This document shows, in pieces, positions 19,451-30,572 of a stretch of DNA of 64,000 nucleotides. Location: assembly GCF_000340215.1 (NCBI RefSeq), contig NW_006921543.1:558001-622000 (forward strand). Direction: 5' to 3'. The DNA comes from Pseudocercospora fijiensis CIRAD86. Taxonomy: Eukaryota; Ascomycota; Dothideomycetes; Mycosphaerellales; Mycosphaerellaceae. Under the pieces are notes generated by a model. The model saw only the letters and a list, made by a program, of their open reading frames with translations, was not told the origin of the DNA and did no database searches. Numbering within the stretch: position 1 is the first letter of the stretch; every line of letters starts with the position of its first letter. Made by a program: the position numbers and the translations under genes.

Positions 19451-21075
19451 CGGATCTGCGATTTTCCGGATAAGGATATAAATATATACGTCCCGATCTC
19501 TAATACTTAAGGAAGTAAAAAGCTATCGTAGCCTTCTTAACAATTCTACTAAAATAATAACGAAAAGATCTATTATTACGCTTTACCCTTTAGGTATAAG
19601 TATATTAACTGAGACAAGGGTACAGATCGCGCCGCTATAGCGGCTAGGTTTGTAAGGCCGCTTAACTACTTCTATAGTTATTAATAGGCTATATATAGAC
19701 CGCTAAGAGGTCTAATTTAGAGCTAATTTAAAGCCTTATAATTGTATAGTATAGGCCTATAAATAAGGAAGCTAAACTAGACCTTATATAGCGGCTATTT
19801 CTACTTCTTATTTATCGACCTATTCTACCTCTTGCTTGCGTTACGTATCGCGCTTGTTTTAACCTTACTATCGCTAATTCTACGCTCTTTATAATAGCCA
19901 AGCTATCGTACGCTAAATACCTATCTCCTAAGGATATTAAGTTATTACTTAGTAAGCTAGAAGTAGAGCGGCCGGTACGTACTATAGACCGTATTATAAC
20001 TAAGTAGATTATAACCGAGTAGATTATAACTAAGTAGATTGTTACTATAGTTTAAGAGCCTGTTTCTACTAAATCTATATAATCGAAGGCGCCTATTCTT
20101 CTACCCTATAGGTAGTAAGAACGGTATTTATCGAGTAGAAGGCTTCGAATACGACGAATACCGCTATTTCGTATCGAATATATAGTATTATAAAGATCGA
20201 CCTAGGAAGTTATTAGTAGACTACGATAATAACCGCCTATATCGACGATTAAGCCTTAAATATCGTATTTATAAGCGCTATATAGACTATAACCGCGTAG
20301 ACCGTAAACAGCGCGCTTCTAAGGCTTCTAAGGCTTCTAAGGGTATAGTCGTTACTAAGCCTAGTAGAAAACGTATCGCGCGAACGAAGCCCTTAGACGA
20401 CTACCGTACGAAGTTATCTATTATTAAGGTCTACGAGAAGCGGCCTAAGGCCTATTTAGGCGAGTTTCTCGATAACTACGTACCGAAGGCTCTACCTACT
20501 AATTTAACGGTTATTAGGCCGCTCTACGTCGAGCTAGAATCGCTAAAGGAAGGTTATTCGTATAGTCTCGAGTTTGTAGATAGATTAGCGACTAACGACG
20601 GTATAAAGGCCGTTTAGAAGGACCTACTAGATTCTCGAGGTAGTTAGTATTATAGAGTAAGCTCTTAGCACTAAATACTAACTATTCTAGTAGGCCTATA
20701 AACTATCGCTTAGCTAGTTAGCGATATAAGACGACCTAAATAGTAGCAAGTATAGCACGACGCTAGAGCCGTTATTATTACTTAAGACCGTATTAGTAGC
20801 GTTAACCGCGAAGCCCTAGAAGTCTTCTCTACCTGCCGTATAGCCCCGCCTATCGCATGCCTCGATTTAACTTTCTCGAAAGTCGGCCTTCTATTTTCTA
20901 ACAACTATAACTATAGATATAGACTAGCAATATTAGCGTATAATAGCTAATTTAAAAGAGCAGAAGAAGCCGAATATTTCTACTACTATAAGGAAGCATG
21001 CTATATTCTGTTAAGCGTATAAAGTTAAGCAAGCTATAGAATAGCAAAGCTAGAACTAAGTAGTAGCAGTATAAA
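19451..21075 (+). other. Unassigned RIP-degraded coding remnant
   Basis: Plus-strand frames give protein-like text with mostly TAG/TAA stops, for example RVEGFEYDEYRYFVSN and RKLLVDYDNNRLYRRLSLKY near 20.1-20.3 kb. A run of SKA repeats lies at about 20310-20340. I cannot assign it; it may belong to the pogo element that follows or to a third, older element. Confidence 0.35.
19992..20048. repeat. Short tandem repeat, about 18-bp unit
   Basis: Three imperfect copies of ATTATAACTAAGTAGATT occur in tandem. In the plus-strand frame they encode an I-I-T-K/E-Q repeat if the TAGs were CAGs. Confidence 0.6.
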
Positions 21076-22080
21076 GAACAGCAATTACTAATACTATAAT
21101 AAGAACAAACCCTCTGCGATTATATTAATATTCTTACTAAGTTAGCCCTCCCTCCGACCGCCGTAATAATACGCAATTTCGCCTACGAAATCTGTAGTAA
21201 TATACCTAGAAAGAACTAGCCTACTCGCTTTAAATACCGGTAGAGGGAATACCTAGATTTAGCATAAATTAGCAACTTAGATAAGGCTCGTAAGAAGGCG
21301 GATAGCTATCTCTCCTATACTTAGTACTTCGAGAAGTTATAAGCGGCTATTAATAAGTACGATATTAAGCTAAAGAATATTATAAATATAGACGAGAAGG
21401 GCTTTATAATTAGGGTCTTAAGCAAGGCAATAAGATACTTCTTAAAGAACGTAGTTAAGAGTAGATAGCTTATAGGACACCTATAGGATAGTAATAGAGA
21501 GTAGATAACCTATATTGTAGCTATTTCCGCTAACCTTATAAGCCTTCCGCCTATACTAATCTATAAGGCTTAACCTAGCAATCTTTAGGATACCTAGGTA
21601 GAAGATATAGACCTAGACAAGTATATAGCCTTCTTTATAACCTCTCTAATAGGCTAGACTTTAGATAAACTCGGCTTCAAATAGTTAACTAAAGTATACG
21701 ACCGTTTTAAAAAGAAGAAGGCTTGTAATAGTCGCGATTAGAGGCTACTTATAGTTAATAGACACGGCTCTTATTTAACTATAAAGTTTATTAACTAGGC
21801 TCTTAAAAGGAAGATATTAGTAGGCGTATATCCGCCTTATTTAATATACCGGCTATAACTACTAGATATAGCTATATTCGTACCCCTTGCCTCGCAGTAT
21901 TTAACCGCTTTAAACGCCTATCTATATAGGTTATAAGCAATATAAGGTATTATAAAGAGGGCCTTCTTTATACTCTTCTAGCAAGCCTAGATACTAGCAC
22001 TAACACCTTATAATATTAAGTCTGCTTTTAAGAAGACTAGTATTTATCTATTTAATCCGGAAGTAGTCCTATCTAAGCTA
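21076..22080 (+). pseudogene. pogo/Fot-type DDE transposase (RIP-inactivated)
   Basis: The frame gives a CENP-B/pogo-like helix-turn-helix (EQTLCDYINILTKLALPPTA then IIRNFAYEI). It continues with KNIINIDEKGFII (first catalytic Asp), DSNRE, SANLISLPPILIYKA, LLIVNRHGSYLT (second acidic position, now Asn in a V-D/N-x-H-G-S context), VYPPYLIYRLQPLD-type text and YLFNPEVV. The order and spacing are those of Tc1/mariner pogo-Fot1 transposases. Every stop is TAG or TAA, consistent with CAG/CAA/TGG changed by RIP. An end of the element may lie near the CG-rich hairpin at 22459. Confidence 0.75.
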
Positions 22081-22458
22081 CTATTGCCGAAGCTATAAAG
22101 CGATTCAAACCTACTATTAAGGCCTTCTATAGGTTCTAGGCCTTCTACGAGTAGCTTACTTACTATATAAGACTATCGGAAGATAAGTGCGTTAATCTAT
22201 AAGGAGGTAAAGCATAAAGATACTAATAAGATCCTTAGCCTACTTAGCAAAGTTAGTACCTTAGCAGCTAAGAATTTATTGCTTCTTGCTTAAGTTAATA
22301 GTCTTAGATAGGCCCTATATGTTATGCATCTGTGTTATAAAGGTTAATAATTATTCTAAGTCTATCTACGCTTAGAGAAGTATATACTATAGGAGCTTGT
22401 AGTAGGAGCCTAGGGAACTATCTTACCTTCGTAATAGAATCCCCCCGTTACGAAATGT

Positions 22459-22476
22459 CCGCGACTACGCGGACGT
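22459..22476. repeat. CG-rich hairpin, probable element end
   Basis: GTCCGCG-ACTA-CGCGGAC forms a 7-bp perfect stem just after a run of six C at 22441. It sits between the pogo remnant and the next, opposite-strand coding remnant. It may be part of a terminal inverted repeat, but I did not find the partner end. Confidence 0.4.
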
Positions 22477-22619
22477 AGACTTAGTATTATACATTATGCA
22501 TTATAAAAGAAAACTCACACTTTTAATATCCTATTTCCTCGAGCTAGGTAGCTATAGCGCGAGAGTATAGGAAGCACTACTATTCGCTAATTATAGGGTC
22601 TCTAGGGTGCTTATTGTTA

Positions 22620-23941
22620 GGTTCCTACTTCTAAAGAGGGCGCAATTCTAGAAAGCGAATACCTTTCTTCTTATTAGTAGGATATAGACTATTAAAAGCT
22701 ACTAAGATAAATTTTCCGAGCGCCTTATAAGGGGCCTTATCGCCGCTTGCCCGTACTAATCTATAGAGCGTAGCTAGCAGTTTAAAGAGATCGCCTTTAT
22801 CTTGCTTTAAGAACTATAGTAGCGGCAGGTCTTTTATCGCCTTAATCGCATTCGTAGCGGAGTTAGGCTCTTTAGATATACGCTAGACGGCGTCGATAGT
22901 TAATAATAGACTTAGGGTTAGTTTGTCTTCGTAATCGTAGTTAATCGTACTATCTTCTTCCTAGAAATTAGCGAGTATACTTATAAATTCTATAATGTCC
23001 TTAATATCGTTAAGGTTGAATTTTCCTTCCTAAGCGGTATTTTCCTAGTCGAATTAGTTGCTATAAGTTATAAGCTCTTATTAGTTTTCCTTTAGTAGCT
23101 AGCCGAACGCGGTACTAAACGTCTTATATAATTTAATGCATTTTTCGTACTACTCTTTACCGTCGGCGTCTAATTTAGCGAGTTCTTCCTTATCTAGGAT
23201 TTAATTGTAACCGCTATCCTCGAGCGCGTCGCCGATAGCTCTAGCGAGGAGGCCGACGAATTGCTTAAATTCTTATAGATCGGTATCCTCCTACTAATTC
23301 CCTTATAGCGAGGCTAAAGCCTCTTAGACGGGGAGGTCGTCCTATCCGTAATCTAGTAGCGCCTTAATCGGTAGAGGGCGGCGCTTGTCGTCGTTATTGT
23401 TATCGCTATCTTCGTCGATAGACGTAGCCTTCGGCAGAGTTTCGTAAGTTTCGCTTAGTTCTAAGAAATATAACTATTTTACAGCTATAAGTTTATCGCA
23501 GGAGTTTTCCTTAGGAAACCGGCAAACCTTAGTTATCGTAAACCTAGAGTATCCGCCTATACTAGCCGAGACTATCTATAGCGGCTACTTATACCGCATA
23601 TTACCGCTTCGGTCGTCGAGTTCTTATCTAAAGCATCTAAGTAGCTATTTAACGTCGTCGTCCTCGGAATAGTAGGAAATACTAAAGCGGGGCATAGGCT
23701 AGATGTCCTTATTTCTATCTATTAAGACGACCGTTCTTATCTAGTATCGGAGGATAGCGGCCTTTAGTATTAAGGGTACCGTAGATATAAGGAGTTTACC
23801 TATTAGGTAAATAATTAAGCGGTCGCTTTTTTCCTAAATAACGAGTATTATCTACTTAGGCGCGTAATTTAGCATCTAGTCCGTCTAATCGTAGAAAACG
23901 TTTGTATCTACGTCCCTATCGTCTTTTAATATACTAGCTAT
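22620..23941 (-). pseudogene. Unknown RIP-degraded gene, 3' part, split by the gypsy element
   Basis: The minus strand carries a long frame whose only stops are TAG/TAA. Readable parts include SILKDDRDVDTNVFYD, PRFSISYYSEDDDVK, TKVCRFPKENSCDK, FVGLLARAIGDALEDSGYN, GKFNLNDIKDIIEFISILAN and PYKALGKFILVAFNSLYPTN. The frame continues without a shift across the gypsy element into 56176-56084, reading DKIYKLNKSDPFPNRDFI, if one CTAT copy is removed. No family is recognised. It may be an old transposon gene or a duplicated host gene; RIP implies it was repetitive. Confidence 0.5.
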
Positions 23942-24221
23942 TATTAGCTAGTAACCGGCCCTATACACCTAGGCCGAGTTTTAAGCCTATATAAGAGGCC
24001 CCCTTCTATAGTATAGACAGATTATTAACCTCGTATAGCATATTGTTTACGTTACACTTCTATAATGCCTATATTGTAGGGCCCTAGTTACTAGCCTAAG
24101 CGACTTGTTTGTTATCCTATTATACTAAACATAGCTGCCTATTTTGCTATAGGTTATATTACCCTCGGTTGCCTATACCGTTACTACTAGTAGTAGTAGT
24201 AGTATTAGTTTCCGTCCTTTA
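23942..24221 (+). repeat. 5' LTR of the gypsy element
   Basis: 280 bp starting TATTAGCTAGTAACCGG and ending CCGTCCTTTA, repeated at 55804-56083. The start is a RIP version of TGTTAG. It contains a TAGTAGTAGTAG microsatellite near its end. A RIP-altered primer-binding-like TTAGAGCCGAAGG follows at once at 24222, where TGG would have become TAG. Confidence 0.88.
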
Positions 24222-25035
24222 TTAGAGCCGAAGGTAGGGCTATCTCTTTATATCTAATAGGTTCGGGTATGTCGAAGGTAGTCCTAGGGTACGAATAGCT
24301 ATAATAGGAGCGAGGGCACGATAAGAGCCTATAGTATAGACGATATAGAAGTATCTCGAGGGGCTACTACGACAAGCGAAGAAACCTCTTAACGAGGGTA
24401 TCTCTTTAACCCCGAAAAGCTACAAACCCTTAGGACTGTTATAGCTTAGGGCCTAGTCCGTAACTATAGCTAGCTTCTAAGGACTCGGCTCTAGGTCGAA
24501 GACCTATTTAGTACCGCTTGCTCGAGACAAGCCCCGCCTAAGGAAGAGACAGACTAATTACCTATCAGCCTTGCTTGGTTTGCTAAGACTATTAATAGAT
24601 AGCAAATTCTAGATTGTAGGTCGGATAGCCGGGGAGTCCCCTATTAATCGGGTAGATCCTTTCCTAGGATTCGTAGCCTCGCTCGTATAGTGCTTAGCCT
24701 TCTACTAGGAATAGAAGGCTACCGCCCCCTACCTAGCTAAAGGAGATATTAAGAGCTAGTTTCTAGGATTTAGGTATAAATAGAGATTGTAGTCTCTTCC
24801 TCCGAGCGGCTTTTGTATTTACTAAGTTAAGCTCCTAGAGGTAGTTAGGCGACCCCTAGGAGGCTAAATACTAATAATACCCTAGGGGTAGCATTAGGGG
24901 AAAAACAGCCTAACATACTATTCTCTCGCGTAGCAATATTATAACAAACTAAACAAACCAAAGTATACTAAAAACACCTTTATATAGTATTTATTTTATA
25001 TAGCATTTCATTTTAGCTATTTTATAAACAATCGA
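24222..25035 (+). other. Gypsy leader
   Basis: Non-coding leader between the 5' LTR and gag. It contains a palindrome at 24871-24897 and an AT-rich stretch at about 24940-25030 that keeps some CA dinucleotides. Confidence 0.5.
24871..24897. repeat. Palindrome P1 before gag
   Basis: CTAATAATACCC/GGGGTAGCATTAG forms an imperfect palindrome around CCTAGGG. Related palindromes lie at 47936, 51953, 52402 and 55662, at other ORF borders of the same retrotransposon. Confidence 0.6.
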
Positions 25036-25353
25036 ATAAGCTCTAGCAAAAGCGAGCATTAAGAATTAGCGGAATCCTCTAAATCCGAAAACGTTCCTAA
25101 TCCTATTAACGAGGAAATTAGGCGGCGACTAGTTAATATAAGTAAGCCTCCTACGCCCTCTACGCTAGAGGCGCTCTATAATGTCCTTATAAAGATAATA
25201 GAGAAGTAAACTAAGCTTCTTCGTTAAAACAGGCGTCGCCCGCCTAAACTAGGAAGTAGTACAAACCCTTTATTCGAAGGGTAGAACGCTATAGCGTATA
25301 TAGAGCGTTTTAAGGAAGGCCTAATTAAATATAAGCTCGATAGGGAATCTAAC
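25036..25353 (+). pseudogene. Gypsy gag, 5' part (interrupted by E1)
   Basis: The start codon is probably ATA at 25036 (former ATG), giving M/I-SSSKSEH. The frame runs 106 codons through EELRRRLVNISKPPTP-like text, AYIERFKEGLIKYKLDRESN and into the 8-bp target site at 25346-25353. It continues in the same frame at 45203 after the hAT element. Confidence 0.75.
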
Positions 25354-26002
25354 TAGACCCCGCAGTAGTTCGGTTTCCGAACTACTAAACGTATATAGTT
25401 TGGTTTCTTAGCGGCGAACTAGCTCCCTAGTTCTAGTTTGGTTTTTTCGAACTATATAGATTCCTAGTTTAAACTAGAGACTGTATTGGTTTTACTATAA
25501 GGACACTCTTATTCGACTGCCGGCTACGATTGCCGGCTATAATAGTAACTCTGTTACATTTACTACGCTCTTTTGCCGTTGCTAAGGCGTAGTTGCCGTT
25601 ACTAGGGCGTAGTTGCCGTTACTAGGGCGTAGTTTTGCTATAAGGACACTCTTATTCGACTGCCGGCTACGATTGCCGGCTATAATAGTTACTAGGTTGT
25701 ATTTACTACGCTTTATTACCGTTGCTAGGGCGTAGTTGCCGTTGCTAGGGCGTAGTTGCCGTTGCTAGGGCGTAGTTACTATTGCCGGGGCGTAGTTGCC
25801 GTAGTTGCGAAAGCTTACCTATATAACGTTACGTAGGCGGCAACAATTAGGGCTTCGCGATATTCTTACACTTTTAACTTCTTCCTCTATACCTATACCG
25901 ACAACAACTACTATACGCTACGCCCCCGCCCCTTTTCCTTATAATAGCAAGAGAGAAGCGCGCCGCGCGCTAAACAGAAGATAGAACTAAAGACCGCGAG
26001 TT
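25354..26002 (+). repeat. hAT 5' subterminal segment with 20-bp tandem repeats
   Basis: After the terminal repeat there are two copies of a roughly 140-bp block (from 25495 and 25634). Each contains tandem copies of about 20 bp reading GCCGTTGCTAGGGCGTAGTT and a CCGGCTACGATTGCCGGC palindrome. A CG-rich GCGCGCCGCGCGC lies near 25958. The segment recurs inverted at 35275-35923 and at 56177-56825. Subterminal repeats of this kind are typical transposase-binding sites in hAT elements; that role is inferred. Confidence 0.65.
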
Positions 26003-26430
26003 TAGACCCCGTAGTAGTTCGGGTTGGTTTGGTTTGGTTTGCTAAGCCGAAACTCTAGTTTAGTTTGGGTTGGTTTGCTAAGCAACTATATAAGTAGCTA
26101 GTTCGAACCATATAATTTATCGGTTTTTAAGAAGTGTATAAATGTATACGTAGCTTCAAACAAGCCCTTTGTAAGACTTAGCAGTATAGCCGGTAGCGTA
26201 GCCGGCATTTTTAGTCCTTAGTACTTATAGAATTTTCGAATCCTACTTAGGCTACGTAGTTGTATAAAGGTACTTATATAACCTCAAATCTATAGACAAT
26301 CAGCTAAGGGCACTAACTAATCAAAAGCACACACATATATAAGGCATTATAGTTCAGTTCGGAAACTGCACTCCTTAGGTATAAATTTCATCCTTTCGTT
26401 TACGGTTTAATTCCCTAACTGCTTAGCAGA

Positions 26431-26970
26431 ATATCTTTATCTAGATCTAGGCAGAACTCATCGATTTCCCTAGAAGTCCTCCTCCTTAAGAAGTTTATGC
26501 ACTTTCCTACCGAACTATTCGATAATATTAAGTACTAGGATAGCTCCTCCCTCGGTATCGGTATAGTATATAAAAGAGCTATAAGGCAGCTCTATAGAAC
26601 GTTCTACTAGTTACTCGCTATACTAAGGCCGAATGCTAGTTCGTTCCTTAGAACTCTTAGTTATTTAGGAGATATAAAGGGTAGGGCAGGTAGTAACTTC
26701 GTATTGTATAAGGAGGTAGAGGCTGCTATAGAAGAGGCCTTTAATCTATAGAAGATAGTAAAAGATATAGAGGCAGCTATAGGTCTAGGTACCTAGTTGA
26801 ATTTCTAGTAGGTAGAGTATAAGGATATTTAGAGGGAGTATTAGGTAGAGTTGCGAAGGCAGGTATATAATATGCTCTAGAAAACAGGTATAGTGCCTAT
26901 AACTATAACTATTAGGCTCTTCAACCTTCCTTATTTTTCCCTGTTTTCTTTTTATAAAAATCTAAACTAA
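26431..26970 (+). pseudogene. Cargo gene C2 of E2, unknown 179-aa protein
   Basis: The same 540-bp gene as at 44223-44762 with an ATA start at 26431. The upstream 150 bp keep many CA dinucleotides, unlike most of the element. Confidence 0.6.
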
Positions 26971-27015
26971 TACAAATCAACCGGAATGTCTATCTTCTTT
27001 TAGTTCTTTAAAAAA

Positions 27016-27076
27016 CCTAGCAGCGTAGCTAGTAGCGTAGCCGGCAGCGTAGCCGGCAGCGTAGCCGGCCTTTTTA
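27016..27076. repeat. GCCGGC minisatellite arrays of the hAT elements (example)
   Basis: Tandem 12-mers of the type GTAGCCGGCAGC. Similar arrays of 1-5 units occur in E2 at about 26190, 27641, 28235, 29530, 30536, 31940, 32946, 34377 and 34936. They recur at the mirror sites in E1 (for example 38196-38247, 43502-43545, 44121-44178) and in E3 (57100, 57675, 59034, 60073, 61490, 61560). They are absent from the gypsy parts. Where gene structure is clear they lie in introns or spacers. Confidence 0.8.
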
Positions 27077-27294
27077 CTCCTTAGTACTAACGGGATTTTA
27101 GGAGACTTCTATTCCGTACGGCTAATAAAGTATACTATACTATATATATATACTTAGAGAGTATTCAGAGCGCGGTATATAGCGCCGTATAATAGCGGCT
27201 TATTTCGTATATAGAAAAGCTTGTAGACGATACTACGAACATCCTTCCTACTAGTATATCTATCCTATCTAGCACTATCTCGAATGTAGACATT

Positions 27295-27967
27295 CTAGCC
27301 TTTTAGGATCTAATCGAGTGCTTTGAAATCCTTATCTATAATCGTTATACGCTTCGCGTAGATAGCTATAAGGTTGACCGCTAAAATAGTATTAGTATAG
27401 TCCGAAAAGAGGTAGAAGAGAAATATACATTCGAAGATACGAACTAGGTAGGCTTCTATAGCCTCTTAAAGGGCGCCTATCGCGGAGGCTTAGAAGCGAA
27501 GGTCTATTCTATAATCCTAGGCAATTTCGCGAATAAGTCGTTAGAAAGGAGTTTTACGGATTAGGAGCTTAGAACTCTTCTAATACTACCGAATCTTACG
27601 GAGGGCTACGGCTAAAGAAGGATTAGTAAAAAGACAGTAAGAATACCGGCTACGCTGCCGGCTACGCTACCGGCTACGCTACCGGCTATAAATAGGACTT
27701 ACTTCCTAGGCGCTATCGACGCTTCGTACGATTACTACTAGTAGTAGAAGCGCTAGTTGTCGTCTTACGTAGAGCCTTGCCCGCCGTTGTCTTACGCGGA
27801 GCCTTACTCGCGACGCCCTTTCTAGTACCGGAGCTAGCGGTAGTAGTAGCAGCTATCTTACGTTAATGTACTATACTCGTTCCTTTATTTCCGATCTTAT
27901 TACGACCCGCAGAAGTAGTAGGTCCCTTCTTACGAGGCGTCGTAACTTAGTTAAGTAGATTCGCTAT
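27295..27967 (-). pseudogene. Histone H3-like gene H3-B of E2
   Basis: The inverted twin of 43226-43898, starting at 27967 and ending at 27295, with the same two introns and the minisatellite at about 27640-27690. Confidence 0.85.
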
Positions 27968-28494
27968 TATAAAAGTCGTCGAATTGAGGAAAAAAGTGCG
28001 TTACGAAGGTATACGAAGGCGCGCGCGGAGCGAGGGTGTTACGGAGGTAGTAGATATAGAGCGTAGAGGTATAGGTATCGATACGAAGGTTAAATATAGC
28101 GAGAGAGGTAGTATCGCGGTATCGCTAGGCAATAGAGTAAGCTTCGCGTAAGCCTATATTATAGTAACGTTAGAGTAAGGAAAGAAGGTAGGTACGGCTA
28201 AAAAAGGCAGGTACGGCAGACTTTAAAATATAGCCGGCATATATAGCCGGTATAGTAATAGGCGAAAGCCTCCTTTTAATAAATAGCCGGCGTAATAATA
28301 GTATCCTACTATAGTATAGATATTCTTTAGTAATGCCTTTACTAGCTATAGTAATCTTATAAGTAACCTAGGCCTATTGCTAGTAAATATAAGAAATATT
28401 AGGTAGGCTATACTAAACAAGCTAGTTATTTAGTAGAAAAAGGCCTACTACCGTCTCTATATGCCGGCTACGGGTACCGACTATCGCTCTAAAT

Positions 28495-29215
28495 TCAACT
28501 CCGCCCTATCTCGGAGGCTAAGGTACCGAGCGGAAACCCTATAGCTTATATTTACTCGGTTGTCGCGGAGCGCTTATAGGTAAGGTATTAGAAAAGAGTA
28601 TAAAAAGTACGAGAAGAGTATCCTAGGATATAGGTCGTAAGTGAATAAGAGTAGTACGCCTAGTTATTTATATAGTACGTTACTCTATACGACTAAGAGC
28701 CTATATTATCTTATACTTCGCTTATAAGACCTCGACTCTACTAGTATACTATCGATCTCCTCCTCGGTCGCTAATACGCTATCTTAATTCTTCTTCGAGT
28801 TGCCGGACTTAGTGCGCATCTATAGCTATGTAATAGCGCTACGTATTATAGAGAATCAACTCCGCCGTATCTCGAAGGCTAAGGTACCGAGCGGAAACCC
28901 GATAGCTTATATTTACTCGGTTGTCGCGGAGCGCTTATAGGTAAGGTATTAGAAAAGAGTATAAAAAGTACGAGAAGAGCATCCTAGGATATAGGTCGTA
29001 AGTAAATAAGAGTAGTATACCTAGTTATTTATATAGTACGTTACTCTATACGACTAAGAGCCTATATTATCTTATACTTCGCTTATAAGACCTCGACTCT
29101 ACTAGTATACTATCGATCTCCTCCTCGGTCGCTAATACGCTATCTTAATTCTTCTTCGAGTTGCCGGACTTAGTGCGTATCTATAGCTATGCAATAGCGC
29201 TACGCATTATAGAGA
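28495..29215 (-). repeat. Tandem duplication in E2 (about 360 bp x 2)
   Basis: Two adjacent copies of a block running from AACTCCGCC to ATTATAGAGAAT, differing at only a few sites. It is shared with E1, so the duplication predates the self-insertion. Confidence 0.8.
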
Positions 29216-29583
29216 ATTTCTCGTTAAAGTTTCTCTCTCGTAGGCTTACTATCTACCTCGTAGTATAGAGGATCAAAGTGCTAATACTAAAGAATCTCCT
29301 TATAGTTAGGATACTAGGGCTCCTTAGGACCTTTATGTTTTAGATCTAAATAGAGACGTATTATAAACGTTCTATCGCCCTTTCGCTTACTACCCGCTAG
29401 GTCGCGATATACGAAGAAACTAATCTAAATATAGCTCGTCTCTATAATAGCCGGGTAAATATAGAGCGCTAGGTTTCTACTTCGTACCTTAGATTTAGGG
29501 ACGGCGCGGAGATAAAATTAGAAATATAGCCGGTACCTATAGCCGGTAAAACGATGCGAAAATGGGCCTCCTCCTAGGTTAAT

Positions 29584-30391
29584 CTAACGACTAAATACAA
29601 TTTCTAACTAATCCGCTATAAACCGACGCCGAATTTTAGCTAGAAGCTATATATCTTTATTTTAAAGAGTAACCCGCTTCGTATAGATAGCAAGGAGGTT
29701 TAAAAGCTTAAGCTCGGTTACGAGAAATGCCTCCGTAGCTTCCTAAAAAGTACTAATCGCCTTAGCCGTAAATCGTATACTAGACCGAAAATCTAATATA
29801 ATTTCTCGGACGAGTCGCTAGAAGGGAGTCTTAGGGATTAAAAGCTCGGTCCCTCTTTTATTTTAGAAAAGCCGGATCTAGCGAAGGGTAATAGTACCTA
29901 GTTTAAAGCGCCGCTTCTTTGTCGTCGAGTCCTGCCTTGTTCCCTTTCTTTTAATAGAAAGATAACTTTTCTTCGCGATAGTCTTTGTCCGCCTACTCTT
30001 TTTAGCCTTCTCCTATCTACCTATAGCCTTCTTATTTTTCGGTACTATTTTCCGAGGAACCCCCTTCCTTTATATATACTATAGAGAGCCTTACTCTTCC
30101 GATATCTCGTTCTCGCTATAGTCTCCCTATGCTTAGCTTACTTTACCCTTGCCCTTTAGCCTCTAAAGATATTTATCTACGCGTTTAGGCGACGAGGGTA
30201 TATCGGTAGGACCTAGAAATTAATAAGTATATAATCGTAAGGAGACATTAATGCTTCTTACCTTCTAGAACAAATAGTCTTCTATTAAATCGCCTTATTA
30301 GGTTATCGTTAGATTCGAATAAAGGATAGTAGCTTAAGGAAGGGGAGGTAGCCGGCTTAGGAAGGCCCGAAGAGCCGAATCCTTAAGGTAT
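29584..30391 (-). pseudogene. Histone H3-like gene H3-A of E2
   Basis: The inverted twin of 40802-41609 with the same intron and the same RIP-type stops. It begins at 30391 (ATA) and ends at 29584. Confidence 0.83.
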
Positions 30392-30572
30392 ATTTATCTT
30401 TAAGAATATAGGGAAAGGGAAGAAGGAGAAGAAGAGCGAATAGAGAATTAGAAATAGTCCGCAGGTAAGCGGGGTCGGTTGCTATAGCAACTAGTCTATT
30501 TAGGTCCTAGGAATTCGAAACACATTTCGGATATATACCGGCTATATATGCCGGCTATATTACCTTATACGT

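Noticed and set aside
23942..24221. Solo LTR
   Set aside because: A matching 280-bp LTR preceded by a polypurine tract lies at 55804, with the gypsy genes between them and CTAT on both outer flanks.
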